From contig JAKBCH010000020.1 in assembly GCA_021808055.1 (NCBI GenBank), positions 1-30,568 of the forward strand: a stretch of DNA of 30,568 bases, written 5' to 3'. A program made the position numbers and the translations under genes. The notes beneath the pieces were generated by a model. It saw only the letters and a program-made list of their open reading frames with translations, did not search any database and had not been told where the DNA came from. Of the stretch, positions 1-6,614 are shown piece by piece (position 1 is the first letter of the stretch; each line of letters opens with the position of its first letter). This DNA is from Pseudomonadota bacterium. Lineage in GTDB: Bacteria; Pseudomonadota; Alphaproteobacteria; Acetobacterales; Acetobacteraceae.

Positions 1-932
1 AACGGGCGGCTGGGGGAAAATAATTCAACGCCGCCGAGCACCTGCGCAAGCGCGGCTTCGTTTGATAGGCCCTGCGCCGCTAGTTTCTGCCGTGCCCACA
101 GGCATAGGCCGCCATCGCTATTGACGGGCGATAAGGAAGGAGCAAAATTCAACGTTTCAGCGCCCAGTAGAGCTTCCAGGGCGGGTTCGCAAGTAAAGCC
201 AAGCAGGGTTTCGTGCCGGCGCGTGGTTGCTGCCTGTGCTTCTGCCAAAGCTGTCTTGGCTGCTTGGGTGAGTTCGGGTAACACGCCCGTCTGTGGTAAC
301 CTTGGCGCGGAAACAGGATAGCCCGGCGCGGTGCCACGCGCGAGTAGAGAAGCTGAAGCAATATCCGCATGGGCGCCGATATAGGCTGCCAGGGTCGCGG
401 CCAAGTCACGTCCAGGCTGGGAATCATATGGCACGCCGAGCCGGGTGAGAAAAAGATGAAGGTCGGTAAAGCCAATGGCAAGCCGGTGCTCCGCTGGGGC
501 GGCCAGTGTAAGCGCTGTGACGGCGAGCCTCACCGCCGTGCCGAGGCCGGCTATATCAAACCCATGCCCATCATCGAGAAAGGCACAAAGATTAAACACG
601 AAACCCGGTTGGCCCGCGGCGCGGTTTCGCCATATATTGGCGCTAGGGCAGCCGCGCCGGTTTACGAGTAATTGGTGCAGCCCGGGGCCGATATCCCAGT
701 CCAGCCCCAGCGTGCGGGCGCGCGCTTCAACAGGCTCAATCCAGGTTTCCGCCGCAATGGCGAGGTCGATGCTGGATAGGTGTGGAAGTATCGCAGCCAG
801 AGCGTCGGCCGCAAGCTGCCCCCAAGCGGCTGGCAGTTTAACGGTTACGGGCGGGGAATCGGGATCCATAGCGGCCGTTACAGTTGCTTGCTTTATGCCA
901 TGCCAGGATTTGCTGGTTTTGATCTGTCCCAT
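1..932 (-). CDS. Degenerate class II ribonucleotide reductase-like protein (3' end off the window)
   Basis: An open minus-strand frame of 310 codons continues past the left edge. Three stretches resemble adenosylcobalamin-dependent RNR (NrdJ). Residues 31-46 (LPAAWGQLAADALA) match the N-terminal region before the catalytic domain. Residues 113-146 (NLCAFLDDG, then FDIAGLGTAVRL) match the block after the NPCSE region. Residues 151-197 (GFTDLHLFLTRLGVPYDS, then GRDLAATLAA) match the LGVPYDS block. The part of NrdJ between the first two stretches, which holds most catalytic cysteines and the substrate site, is nearly absent, and no NPCSE motif is seen. The protein is therefore probably not a working reductase; in this group such proteins may carry a C-terminal TSCPD domain, which would lie outside the window. 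The start is uncertain: ATG at 932, or in-frame ATG at 869 (residue 22), with no clear ribosome-binding site for either. Family assignment rests on remembered NrdJ sequence. Confidence 0.72.
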   Translation of the reverse strand, partial: MGQIKTSKSWHGIKQATVTAAMDPDSPPVTVKLPAAWGQLAADALAAILPHLSSIDLAIAAETWIEPVEARARTLGLDWDIGPGLHQLLVNRRGCPSANIWRNRAAGQPGFVFNLCAFLDDGHGFDIAGLGTAVRLAVTALTLAAPAEHRLAIGFTDLHLFLTRLGVPYDSQPGRDLAATLAAYIGAHADIASASLLARGTAPGYPVSAPRLPQTGVLPELTQAAKTALAEAQAATTRRHETLLGFTCEPALEALLGAETLNFAPSLSPVNSDGGLCLWARQKLAAQGLSNEAALAQVLGGVELFSPSRP

Positions 933-964
933 GCATGTACATTATGCTGGGCTGCGCTGCTGTA

Positions 965-980
965 AAAGTGCATATTGTGG
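965..980 (-). promoter_or_regulatory. Putative NrdR box, promoter-proximal
   Basis: On the minus strand this reads CCACAATATGCACTTT. It agrees at about 10 of 16 positions with the NrdR-box consensus ACACWATATATWGTGT. It lies 33 bp upstream of the ATG at 932 of the RNR-like gene and 32 bp from a second site, the spacing expected of tandem NrdR boxes on one face of the helix. Alone it would be weak; the pairing and the target gene make it credible. Confidence 0.5.
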
Positions 981-996
981 TTAAATTGCTGTCAGG

Positions 997-1012
997 ACAC
1001 AAAATCCTGTGG
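997..1012 (-). promoter_or_regulatory. Putative NrdR box, promoter-distal
   Basis: On the minus strand this reads CCACAGGATTTTGTGT, with about 12 of 16 matches to the NrdR-box consensus and a partly palindromic core of the form CACAnnATnnTGTG. Its start is exactly 32 bp from that of the site at 965-980. NrdR is the ATP/dATP-sensing repressor of ribonucleotide reductase genes and usually binds two boxes about three helical turns apart. The site also lies 23 bp upstream of the divergent NDUFA12 start, so it could affect that gene too. Confidence 0.55.
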
Positions 1013-1034
1013 ATAGCTTAGCCGCTGGGGCGAG

Positions 1035-1484
1035 ATGGACCAAAGCCTCCGCTTCTTTTATACCTGCGGCATGAACACTCCCGAAGCTGGCGCCACACCC
1101 GCGCAAAATAAGGCCTTTGGCTTGCGAACCCTGTTGAGCAACCCGGGCATGTTTTTCCTGACCTTGTTCAAAGGCAAGTATGTTGGGATTGATGCCTTGG
1201 GCAACCAATATTATGAGCGCCCTGGTAAGCAGCGCTCGCGGCGCTGGGTGATTTATGCTGGTGCCCCCGAGGCGTCGGTAATTGGCCCAGAATGGCACGC
1301 ATGGCTGCACCATCTCACGGATGCGCCGCTCGCAGTCTCTGGGGCCAAGCCTTGGCAGCGTCCGCATAAAGCCAATCTTACCGGTACTCCCGCCAGCTAC
1401 CGTCCCTCAGGGCATGATTACATGGGGGGCAAACGTGCCAAGGCTTCGGCAGATTATGAAGCCTGGTCGCCGGACCAAGTCTGA
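1035..1484 (+). CDS. NADH:ubiquinone oxidoreductase subunit NDUFA12 family protein
   Basis: The 149-residue product matches the NDUFA12/B17.2 family, an accessory subunit at the matrix-side (cytoplasmic in bacteria) arm of respiratory complex I. The family signature is visible as GKYVGIDALGNQYYE around residues 57-71, followed by RRWVIYAG and the PEWHAWLHH block (about residues 87-99). Alphaproteobacteria usually encode this subunit away from the nuo operon, as here. A second in-frame ATG at 1071 would drop 12 residues of unusual leader; the first is preceded by a purine-rich GGGGCGAG, the second by no ribosome-binding site, so I keep 1035. Its TGA overlaps the next ATG (TGATG), so it is translationally coupled to mlaD. 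Confidence 0.9.
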   Translation: MDQSLRFFYTCGMNTPEAGATPAQNKAFGLRTLLSNPGMFFLTLFKGKYVGIDALGNQYYERPGKQRSRRWVIYAGAPEASVIGPEWHAWLHHLTDAPLAVSGAKPWQRPHKANLTGTPASYRPSGHDYMGGKRAKASADYEAWSPDQV

Positions 1485-2002
1485 TGCCACGCCGCCTGCC
1501 GGAATTATTTACAGGCTTTGCCGTTATCGCGGCTGCGCTCTGGTTTCTCATTTATGCCATGGCTGGTGCTGGCAAAATCAGCACGGGCGGCTACCCGCTT
1601 GTGGCGCAATTTTCAAGTATCGGCGGCCTCGCCATTGGTGCTGATGTAAAAATCGGTGGTGTGGTGGTCGGCCATGTGGCTAGCGAGACCCTGGATCCGG
1701 ATACCTATGCGGCGATCGTGCGGCTTTCGATCAACAACAATATTCGTGTGCCAGAGGATAGCAGCGCTTCGGTTACATCGGATGGGCTGCTGGGAAATTC
1801 CTACATTGCTATTGGCCCCGGCGGGTCCAACACCATGCTCAAGCCGGGGCAGAGCTTCCAAGTGACGCAATCGGCGATTAACATCGAGGATCTGCTGGGT
1901 AAATTCATCTTCTCGCTGGGGGGGGGGAATGCAAATAAGGCGGCGCCAAGCTCCGCGCCTGCTGGCGGTGATGTGTCCGGTAACCCAGCGGACGTGAAAT
2001 GA
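1484..2002 (+). CDS. mlaD: MlaD-type MCE domain lipid transport protein
   Basis: The 172-residue protein has one N-terminal membrane anchor (about residues 8-28) and then a single MCE domain (about 38-117), with the typical stretch IGGLAIGADVKIGGVVVG and later SDGLLGNSYIAIGPG. MlaD is the hexameric inner-membrane component that binds lipid and links the MlaFEB transporter to periplasmic MlaC. The remainder is a low-complexity Ala/Gly/Pro tail. No mlaE, mlaF or mlaB gene lies nearby; mlaA and mlaC are about 17 kb away in this window. Both ends overlap neighbours (TGATG at the start, ATGATG at the end). A run of ten G residues at 1918-1927 encodes Gly146-148 near the tail. Confidence 0.93.
   Translation: MPRRLPELFTGFAVIAAALWFLIYAMAGAGKISTGGYPLVAQFSSIGGLAIGADVKIGGVVVGHVASETLDPDTYAAIVRLSINNNIRVPEDSSASVTSDGLLGNSYIAIGPGGSNTMLKPGQSFQVTQSAINIEDLLGKFIFSLGGGNANKAAPSSAPAGGDVSGNPADVK
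1918..1927 (+). repeat. Poly-G tract (10) within mlaD
   Basis: Ten consecutive G bases span the last base of the Leu145 codon and three GGG glycine codons. Homopolymers of this length are prone to slippage. A one-base change would replace only the last 24 or so residues of MlaD but could also disturb coupling to the DUF2155 gene. Confidence 0.9.
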
Positions 2003-2586
2003 TGCGCTGGCTCGTGCTTCTTGGTGCCTCGGTTCTTTCAATGGGAACAGCCTGGGCGCAAAATGGCGGCAGCGAGATTGTCGTGCCGCCCGCGCCGGTG
2101 GTTACGCCAGAGGTTCCGCAATTACCCGCGCCTGTTCAGGCGCCCGTGCAGCCTCCTCCCCCAGGGCTAGTGCCGGTTCAACCCCCTGCCGTGGGGAGCG
2201 GGACGGGAGCGGCAATACCAGATGGCTCTGCATCTGCAACCGCAAATCAGCCTCCCCCGCCAGATGTTGCGCCGGTGCCTTCTACTGATTGGACGCAAAA
2301 TACTACAGCAAAGCTAGGTGTGCTCAACAAGGTGGATGGCGGTACCTCGCGATTGACCTTGACAGTGGGAGCCCCCCCGCAAACTGTGGGTGATTTGAGC
2401 ATCAGTGTCCAGGCTTGCCTTACCCGTCCGGCTGGGCAGTTGCCTGACGCAGCGGTTTTTTTGACTGTAACGCCGGTGCCGCAGGGGGGAACGCCAATTT
2501 ACCGCGGCTGGATGCTCCGTTCGGCACCTGGGGCGGCGTTTGTTGGCAATGCCGGAGAGGCCTTCCGGATTATTAGCTGCTCGTGA
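1999..2586 (+). CDS. DUF2155 domain-containing secreted protein
   Basis: The 195-residue product begins with a Sec signal peptide (MMRWLVLLGASVLSMGTAWA, cleavage likely after residue 20 or 21). A Pro/Val/Ala-rich linker follows to about residue 95. The C-terminal DUF2155 domain (about 103-195) has the characteristic AKLGVLNKVDGG opening, a central VQACLTRP and a final cysteine in ISCS. The two cysteines could form a disulfide in the periplasm. Function is unknown; members of this family in alphaproteobacteria are often found downstream of NDUFA12 and MlaD genes, as here. It is the last gene of the three-gene operon and is followed by a strong hairpin. The start could be either of two adjacent ATGs (1999 or 2002). 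Confidence 0.88.
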   Translation: MMRWLVLLGASVLSMGTAWAQNGGSEIVVPPAPVVTPEVPQLPAPVQAPVQPPPPGLVPVQPPAVGSGTGAAIPDGSASATANQPPPPDVAPVPSTDWTQNTTAKLGVLNKVDGGTSRLTLTVGAPPQTVGDLSISVQACLTRPAGQLPDAAVFLTVTPVPQGGTPIYRGWMLRSAPGAAFVGNAGEAFRIISCS

Positions 2587-2630
2587 TTTACGTCATCATG
2601 CGAGTGTGGCGGACGGGTATGGCCAGCATG

Positions 2631-2666
2631 CGAAAAGCCCCAAAGACAGCTTGACGGGGCTTTTCG
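2631..2666. terminator. Bidirectional hairpin terminator between DUF2155 and lipoprotein genes
   Basis: An 11-bp perfect inverted repeat, CGAAAAGCCCC (2631-2641) and its complement (2656-2666), encloses a 14-nt loop. The AAAA/TTTT runs sit within the stem, so either strand gives a GC-rich stem ending in U residues. It lies between two convergent genes and can serve both. Confidence 0.8.
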
Positions 2667-2678
2667 TGGACGATTCAT

Positions 2679-3272
2679 TCAGTGCTCAGGGATGACGCTG
2701 GCCACGGTTGTTGCGGGTGGCGGTGCCTGGTCGGTTACGAAATGGTCCAGTGCACCGGGGGTTTTGAGTGCAAGAACAGCGCTGAACTCCGCATTACTGT
2801 TCAGGCAGAAGAGCGAGCCTTGATCAATGCCCGCATCGGCCTGGTTGTTGGCGAGCAGGGTTACGAACGTATCTTCCATTTTCTGTCCGCTATAGGGACC
2901 GCTAGCCTTGTAGAAATAAGCGTCCATGACGTGCTGCGCAGCCAGAATATGTGGTTGGAATGTTGTCATGAACGTGTCGTATTCTTCCTGCTGGTTGCAG
3001 GACAGGGCAGCCACCATCAGGGCCGATTTCAGGCTGATGAGGTTAAAAGCCTGCTGAATAAGTTCAGCATCGGCGGCGGAAAATTTGATTCTGGGAGAAA
3101 CGGGGGGGGGCACGGAAATAGCTACGGGATAAACATGCCCGGTGGGGGCGGGCGGTGACAGGCTGGCTTGTTTGGTGGGGGTGCTGGCACAGCCTGCGAG
3201 CAGCAGTGCTGTACCACCCAGGGATAGAATGAATTTACCGGGCGTGCCGGTCAGCCATTTATTTTGCACCAC
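2679..3272 (-). CDS. Conserved hypothetical lipoprotein
   Basis: From a GTG at 3272 the product has 197 residues, a basic-hydrophobic signal and a lipobox LLAGC with the acylated cysteine at residue 28, predicting a lipoprotein; the residue after Cys is Ala, so no inner-membrane retention signal is seen. A Pro-rich linker (residues 30-60) is followed by a helical domain with conserved-looking blocks CNQQEEYDTFM, MDAYFYKASGPY and LLANNQADAGIDQGSLFC. I do not recognise a named function. The start is uncertain: GTG 3272 or 3269 has AAGGA just upstream and gives a normal signal length, whereas ATG 3311 has no ribosome-binding site and gives a 40-residue leader. Nine C bases encode Pro55-57. It is a single gene between pyk and the shared terminator. 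Confidence 0.75.
   Translation of the reverse strand: MVQNKWLTGTPGKFILSLGGTALLLAGCASTPTKQASLSPPAPTGHVYPVAISVPPPVSPRIKFSAADAELIQQAFNLISLKSALMVAALSCNQQEEYDTFMTTFQPHILAAQHVMDAYFYKASGPYSGQKMEDTFVTLLANNQADAGIDQGSLFCLNSNAEFSAVLALKTPGALDHFVTDQAPPPATTVASVIPEH
3102..3110 (-). repeat. Poly-C tract (9) within lipoprotein gene
   Basis: Nine consecutive C bases on the coding (minus) strand encode Pro55-57, in the linker just after the lipobox region. Loss or gain of one base would frameshift nearly the whole mature protein. Confidence 0.9.
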
Positions 3273-3393
3273 GGAATCCTTGTACCCATAAACGTTCAAC
3301 TGGCTCCTCATACAAAAATTCTGGCTTTCCGCCAAGTTGCAAGCACTTTAGGGATGTCCACCTAAGTGATTGTAAATAAAAATTTTTATATTT

Positions 3394-3409
3394 ATCATCG
3401 CAGGATGAT
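3394..3409 (-). terminator. Weak candidate terminator after pyk
   Basis: Three bases past the pyk stop, the minus strand has a 6-bp stem ATCATC/GATGAT with a 4-nt loop, followed by an A/T-rich stretch that includes the 14-bp palindrome ATAAAAATTTTTAT (3376-3389). The stem is short and low in GC, so termination is only a possibility. Confidence 0.35.
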
Positions 3410-3411
3410 TT

Positions 3412-4836
3412 TCAAAGCTTGGTAACGCGCAGGGTATTGGTGGTGCCCGGACGCCCGAACGGAACCCCAGCCACGACGACAATTTCCTCCCCCTTGCGGG
3501 CGAAGCCGTCTAATCTGGCCACGGTTTGTGCATGCTCGATGGCTTGGGTCATCGAATTGGCAGCTATAATTGTTGCCGCGTGAACGCCCCAGACGGCGGC
3601 GAGACGCCTGGCCACTGCCATGCTGGTGGTTAGCCCAATAATCGGGCAATCTGGCTTTTCGCGCGCCACACGCAAGGCTGTAGAGCCAGATTCGGTGAGT
3701 GCCACAATGGCCTGCGCGCCGATTGTGTGTGCCACCTGGACGGACGCGGCGGCAATGGCGTCGGCAGAGGAGTGTTCTGGCTGAGGCCGCTTGGTATCCA
3801 GCCCCACGCGCCAATCGGCGTCACGCTCCACGCGGGTAATGATTCGGTCCATCATGTTCACAGCCTCCCGCGGGTATTGCCCTGCAGCGCTCTCGGCCGA
3901 AAGCATCACGGCATCGGCGCCGTCGTAGACCGCATTGGCGACGTCGGAGGCTTCGGCCCGCGTAGGGGCGGGAGATGTAATCATGCTTTCGAGCATCTGT
4001 GTTGCCACCACCACGGGCATGCCGCGCTGCTGGGCCGCACGCAGGATGCGTTTTTGTGCGATGGGCACTTCCTCGGGTGGCAGTTCCACACCCAAGTCGC
4101 CACGCGCGACCATCACCGCATCGGCGCGGTCTAGAATCGTGTCGAGATTATCCAAGGCCTGCGGCTTTTCCAGCTTGACCATGATGGCCGCGCGGCCCGC
4201 GGCCAAGGCCTTGGCTTCTTCCACATCCTCCGGGCGTTGTACGAAGGAAAGACCGACATAATCAATGCCGAGTGGCAGAACGAAATCGAGATCGGCCCGG
4301 TCCTTGGCCGTTAGGGCGGGAATTGGCAGAACCACATCGGGTACATTCACCCCCTTGCGGTCGGAGAGTACGCCGCCATGGATAACGGAGGTTAGCAGAT
4401 GATCGCCACGCTTCCGCAACACGCGCAGGCGCAACTTGCCATCATCCAGCAGCAAGGTTGTGCCGATCTCTGCTGCTTGGATAATTTCGTGGTGCGGCAG
4501 GCAGACGCGCCGGGAGTCGCCGGATATCGGGTTCATATCCAGAATGAATTCCTGCCCCGCGTGTAATTGCACGCGGCCGGACTGGAATTTGCCGACACGC
4601 AATTTTGGCCCCTGAACATCGGCGAGAATGCCAATAGGGCGCCCTTTTTTCTTCTCGATGGCGCGAATCATCTCTATCCGCGCGGCATGCTCGTCATGTG
4701 CGCCATGGGAGAAGTTGAGCCGGAATACATCCGCGCCGGCCTGGAACAGGTGCAGCACCATTTCTGGTGTGGCGCTGGCCGGGCCCAAAGTAGCAATGAT
4801 CTTGGTCCGGCGATGGCGGCGAAACCGTTCAGTCAT
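3412..4836 (-). CDS. pyk: Pyruvate kinase
   Basis: This 474-residue enzyme converts phosphoenolpyruvate and ADP to pyruvate and ATP at the end of glycolysis. The catalytic TIM barrel is clear: RRTKIIATLGPAS near the N-terminus, FRLNFSHG, the active-site block IMVKLEKPQALDNLDTIL (catalytic Lys), then MVARGDLGVELP and VVATQMLESMI. The B domain lies about residues 70-170, and a C-terminal regulatory domain ends in the usual G-TNTLRV. Length is normal for the bacterial family. It starts 7 bp after the stop of the glycerate kinase gene on the same strand, with GAGG upstream, so the pair is an operon. That pairing recalls the ttuD-ttuE arrangement of tartrate/glycerate catabolism. Confidence 0.98.
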   Translation of the reverse strand: MTERFRRHRRTKIIATLGPASATPEMVLHLFQAGADVFRLNFSHGAHDEHAARIEMIRAIEKKKGRPIGILADVQGPKLRVGKFQSGRVQLHAGQEFILDMNPISGDSRRVCLPHHEIIQAAEIGTTLLLDDGKLRLRVLRKRGDHLLTSVIHGGVLSDRKGVNVPDVVLPIPALTAKDRADLDFVLPLGIDYVGLSFVQRPEDVEEAKALAAGRAAIMVKLEKPQALDNLDTILDRADAVMVARGDLGVELPPEEVPIAQKRILRAAQQRGMPVVVATQMLESMITSPAPTRAEASDVANAVYDGADAVMLSAESAAGQYPREAVNMMDRIITRVERDADWRVGLDTKRPQPEHSSADAIAAASVQVAHTIGAQAIVALTESGSTALRVAREKPDCPIIGLTTSMAVARRLAAVWGVHAATIIAANSMTQAIEHAQTVARLDGFARKGEEIVVVAGVPFGRPGTTNTLRVTKL

Positions 4837-4843
4837 GAATACC

Positions 4844-5959
4844 TCATGTGATCAAGATGGCCCGGAAATCGTTTACATTTGTTAAGGTGGGGCCGGTGAT
4901 GACCAAGTCATCCAGTGCGGCGAAAAAGCTGTAGCTGTCATGGGTTTCCAGGAAGCGCGCCGCATCCAGCCCCAAAGCTTTGGCGCGGGCCAGCGTATCT
5001 GGGGTGATGATGGCTCCTGCTGCATCCTCGGTGCCATCTATGCCATCTGAGTCGGCAGCCAGAGCCCAGATGTTGCGGGCGCCGCCAAGCGCCAGGGCGA
5101 GGCTGAGAAGAAACGCGGTATTGCGGCCGCCGCGCCCTGGCGTGGTGGTACCAATGGTCACAGTGGTTTCGCCGCCTGAGAGCAGCAGCTTAGGGCCATG
5201 GCTGCACAAGGCCAAATCTGCTTGCTGGCGTCCTAGTCCAGCCGCTTCGCCTTCCATCGCATCGCCGAGAATTTCAACCTTCATTCCCGCCATGCGGGCG
5301 GCTGCCTCCAGCGAAAGGCGAGGGGTGGCGATCAGCCGGTAATCGGCGCCTTTCATCCAAGTGGGGCCGGAGCCGATGAGGGCGGGATCGTCACCAGGAA
5401 CATCGGAGATTGCTAATGTTACCAGCCGTGCCGGGGCGCAGGCTGCTGCCAGTTTGCCCCCCTTAATGGCCGAGAGCGCCGTGCGGAGGCGGTTTATTGT
5501 GCTGATCGGCGCACCGGAGGCGAGCAGCGCCCGGTTCACCAATATTTTATCCTGTAATGTCACCCCTGGCGCTGGCAATGCCATAAGGGCCGAGGCACCG
5601 CCGGAGATGAGCGCCACAACCTGATCCTCGGTGCGTAACCCTGCCACCGTGGTTAAAATTTCGCGCGCGGCGGCCTCGCTGGCCTCATTGGGTACCGGGT
5701 GCGCCGCTTGTAACACGCGGATTTTTTGTGTTGGCACATCATGCCCGTAGCGTGTCACCACAACGCCCTCGAAATTTGTCCCGGCCCAGGCTTTTTCCAC
5801 TGCTGCCGCCATGGAAGCGGCAGCTTTGCCTGCGCCGATGACGATGTTGCGTCCCGGCCCTGGTTTGGGCAGGTTGGGAGGCACGCATAGTGCTGGGCTA
5901 GCGGCGGCAATCGCCGCGCCATATATGCGGCGCAGGAAGTTGGCGTTGGCATCCTCCAC
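4844..5959 (-). CDS. gckA: Glycerate 2-kinase, MOFRL/TtuD family
   Basis: The 371-residue product belongs to the glycerate kinase family once annotated as hydroxypyruvate reductase (TtuD). It phosphorylates D-glycerate to 2-phosphoglycerate. Family motifs visible are GAGKAAASMA, ISGGASAL, NRLRTALSAIKGGKLA, ISDVPGDDPALIGSGPT, LLSGGETTVTI with GRGGRN, and AADSDGIDGTEDAAGA. It is some 50 residues shorter than many relatives. The start is a GTG at 5959 with only a weak ribosome-binding site. The product, 2-phosphoglycerate, becomes PEP by enolase and then pyruvate by the adjacent pyruvate kinase, so the two genes together would send glycerate into central metabolism. The start codon is only 27 bp from the divergent DUF1244 start. 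The choice between GckA and TtuD as a name is uncertain. Confidence 0.92.
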   Translation of the reverse strand: MEDANANFLRRIYGAAIAAASPALCVPPNLPKPGPGRNIVIGAGKAAASMAAAVEKAWAGTNFEGVVVTRYGHDVPTQKIRVLQAAHPVPNEASEAAAREILTTVAGLRTEDQVVALISGGASALMALPAPGVTLQDKILVNRALLASGAPISTINRLRTALSAIKGGKLAAACAPARLVTLAISDVPGDDPALIGSGPTWMKGADYRLIATPRLSLEAAARMAGMKVEILGDAMEGEAAGLGRQQADLALCSHGPKLLLSGGETTVTIGTTTPGRGGRNTAFLLSLALALGGARNIWALAADSDGIDGTEDAAGAIITPDTLARAKALGLDAARFLETHDSYSFFAALDDLVITGPTLTNVNDFRAILIT

Positions 5960-5986
5960 AACGCCTGTATGAGCAGGAGAACGTGC

Positions 5987-6295
5987 ATGAGCAACCCCGT
6001 GCTAAACGAAGCCACCACCGAAAAGCTGGAAGCTGCCGCTTTTCGTGCTCTGGTGGCCCATTTGCGGCAGCGCGCCGATGTGCAGAATATCGATATGATG
6101 AATCTCGCCGGCTTTTGCCGCAACTGCCTCTCACGCTGGTACCGTGAGGCGGCTGAGGGCATGGGTGTGGCGCTGACAGACTCACAGGCGCGCGAGATGA
6201 TTTATGGTATGCCGTATAAAGATTGGCAGGTGCGCTACCAGACACAGGCGAGCCCGGAAGCCCTTGCCAAATTTAAGCAGACGGCAGGCCATTGA
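5987..6295 (+). CDS. DUF1244 domain-containing protein
   Basis: The 102-residue product matches the small DUF1244 family of alphaproteobacteria and some gammaproteobacteria. Visible features are the helical opening AAAFRALVAHLRQRADVQNID, the cysteine pair in NLAGFCRNCLSRWYREAA, and the block YGMPYKDWQVRYQTQAS. The spaced Cys residues (C-R-N-C) could bind a metal, which is inference. The start is ATG 5987 because AGGAG lies 6-11 bases before it; an in-frame ATG at 5969 would add six residues without a better site. No reaction is known for the family. The gene is followed 57 bp later by gapR on the same strand. Confidence 0.93.
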   Translation: MSNPVLNEATTEKLEAAAFRALVAHLRQRADVQNIDMMNLAGFCRNCLSRWYREAAEGMGVALTDSQAREMIYGMPYKDWQVRYQTQASPEALAKFKQTAGH

Positions 6296-6352
6296 CGGCA
6301 CCCGAGGGCAGGCTTTATCCCCGCTCTCCCTTTCAAGATCAGGAGCAGATTC

Positions 6353-6613
6353 ATGGCGCTGGACGCGACGGAAGATAAACCGACAAACATTGCGGGCGAG
6401 CGTCTGCGCAGCATCATCGAGCGCATTGAACGGCTCGAGGAAGAGCGCAAGGCCCTGGCCTCTGACATCAAGGATATCTATAGCGAGGCGAAATCCGCCG
6501 GTTTTGATGTGAAGGTGATCCGCCAGCTCATCCGCCTCCGCAAGCAGGAGCCGGCCGAGGTGGAAGAGCAAGAAACCCTGCTGGACGTGTACCGCCGTGC
6601 CATCGGTATGTAG
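6353..6613 (+). CDS. gapR: DUF2312 / GapR-family nucleoid protein
   Basis: The 86-residue, highly charged, helical product is a full-length DUF2312 (UPF0335) protein. The signature runs from AGERLRSIIERIERLEEE through LASDIKDIYSEAKSAGFDVK to the C-terminal VIRQLIRLRK. In Caulobacter the family member GapR is an essential nucleoid-associated protein that encircles overtwisted, AT-rich DNA ahead of replication and transcription and stimulates topoisomerases. The N-terminal two-thirds form a long coiled-coil-like helix with the basic face expected to contact DNA. AGGAG at 6341-6345 sets the ATG at 6353. Its TAG is separated by one base from the stop of the convergent permease gene, with no hairpin between them. 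Confidence 0.93.
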   Translation: MALDATEDKPTNIAGERLRSIIERIERLEEERKALASDIKDIYSEAKSAGFDVKVIRQLIRLRKQEPAEVEEQETLLDVYRRAIGM

Positions 6614-6614
6614 T

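Noticed and set aside
149..984. Small open frames on both strands over the left end (149-481 minus, 369-671 and 475-984 plus)
   Set aside because: They are shadows of the RNR-like frame that is open without a stop from 932 to the window edge.
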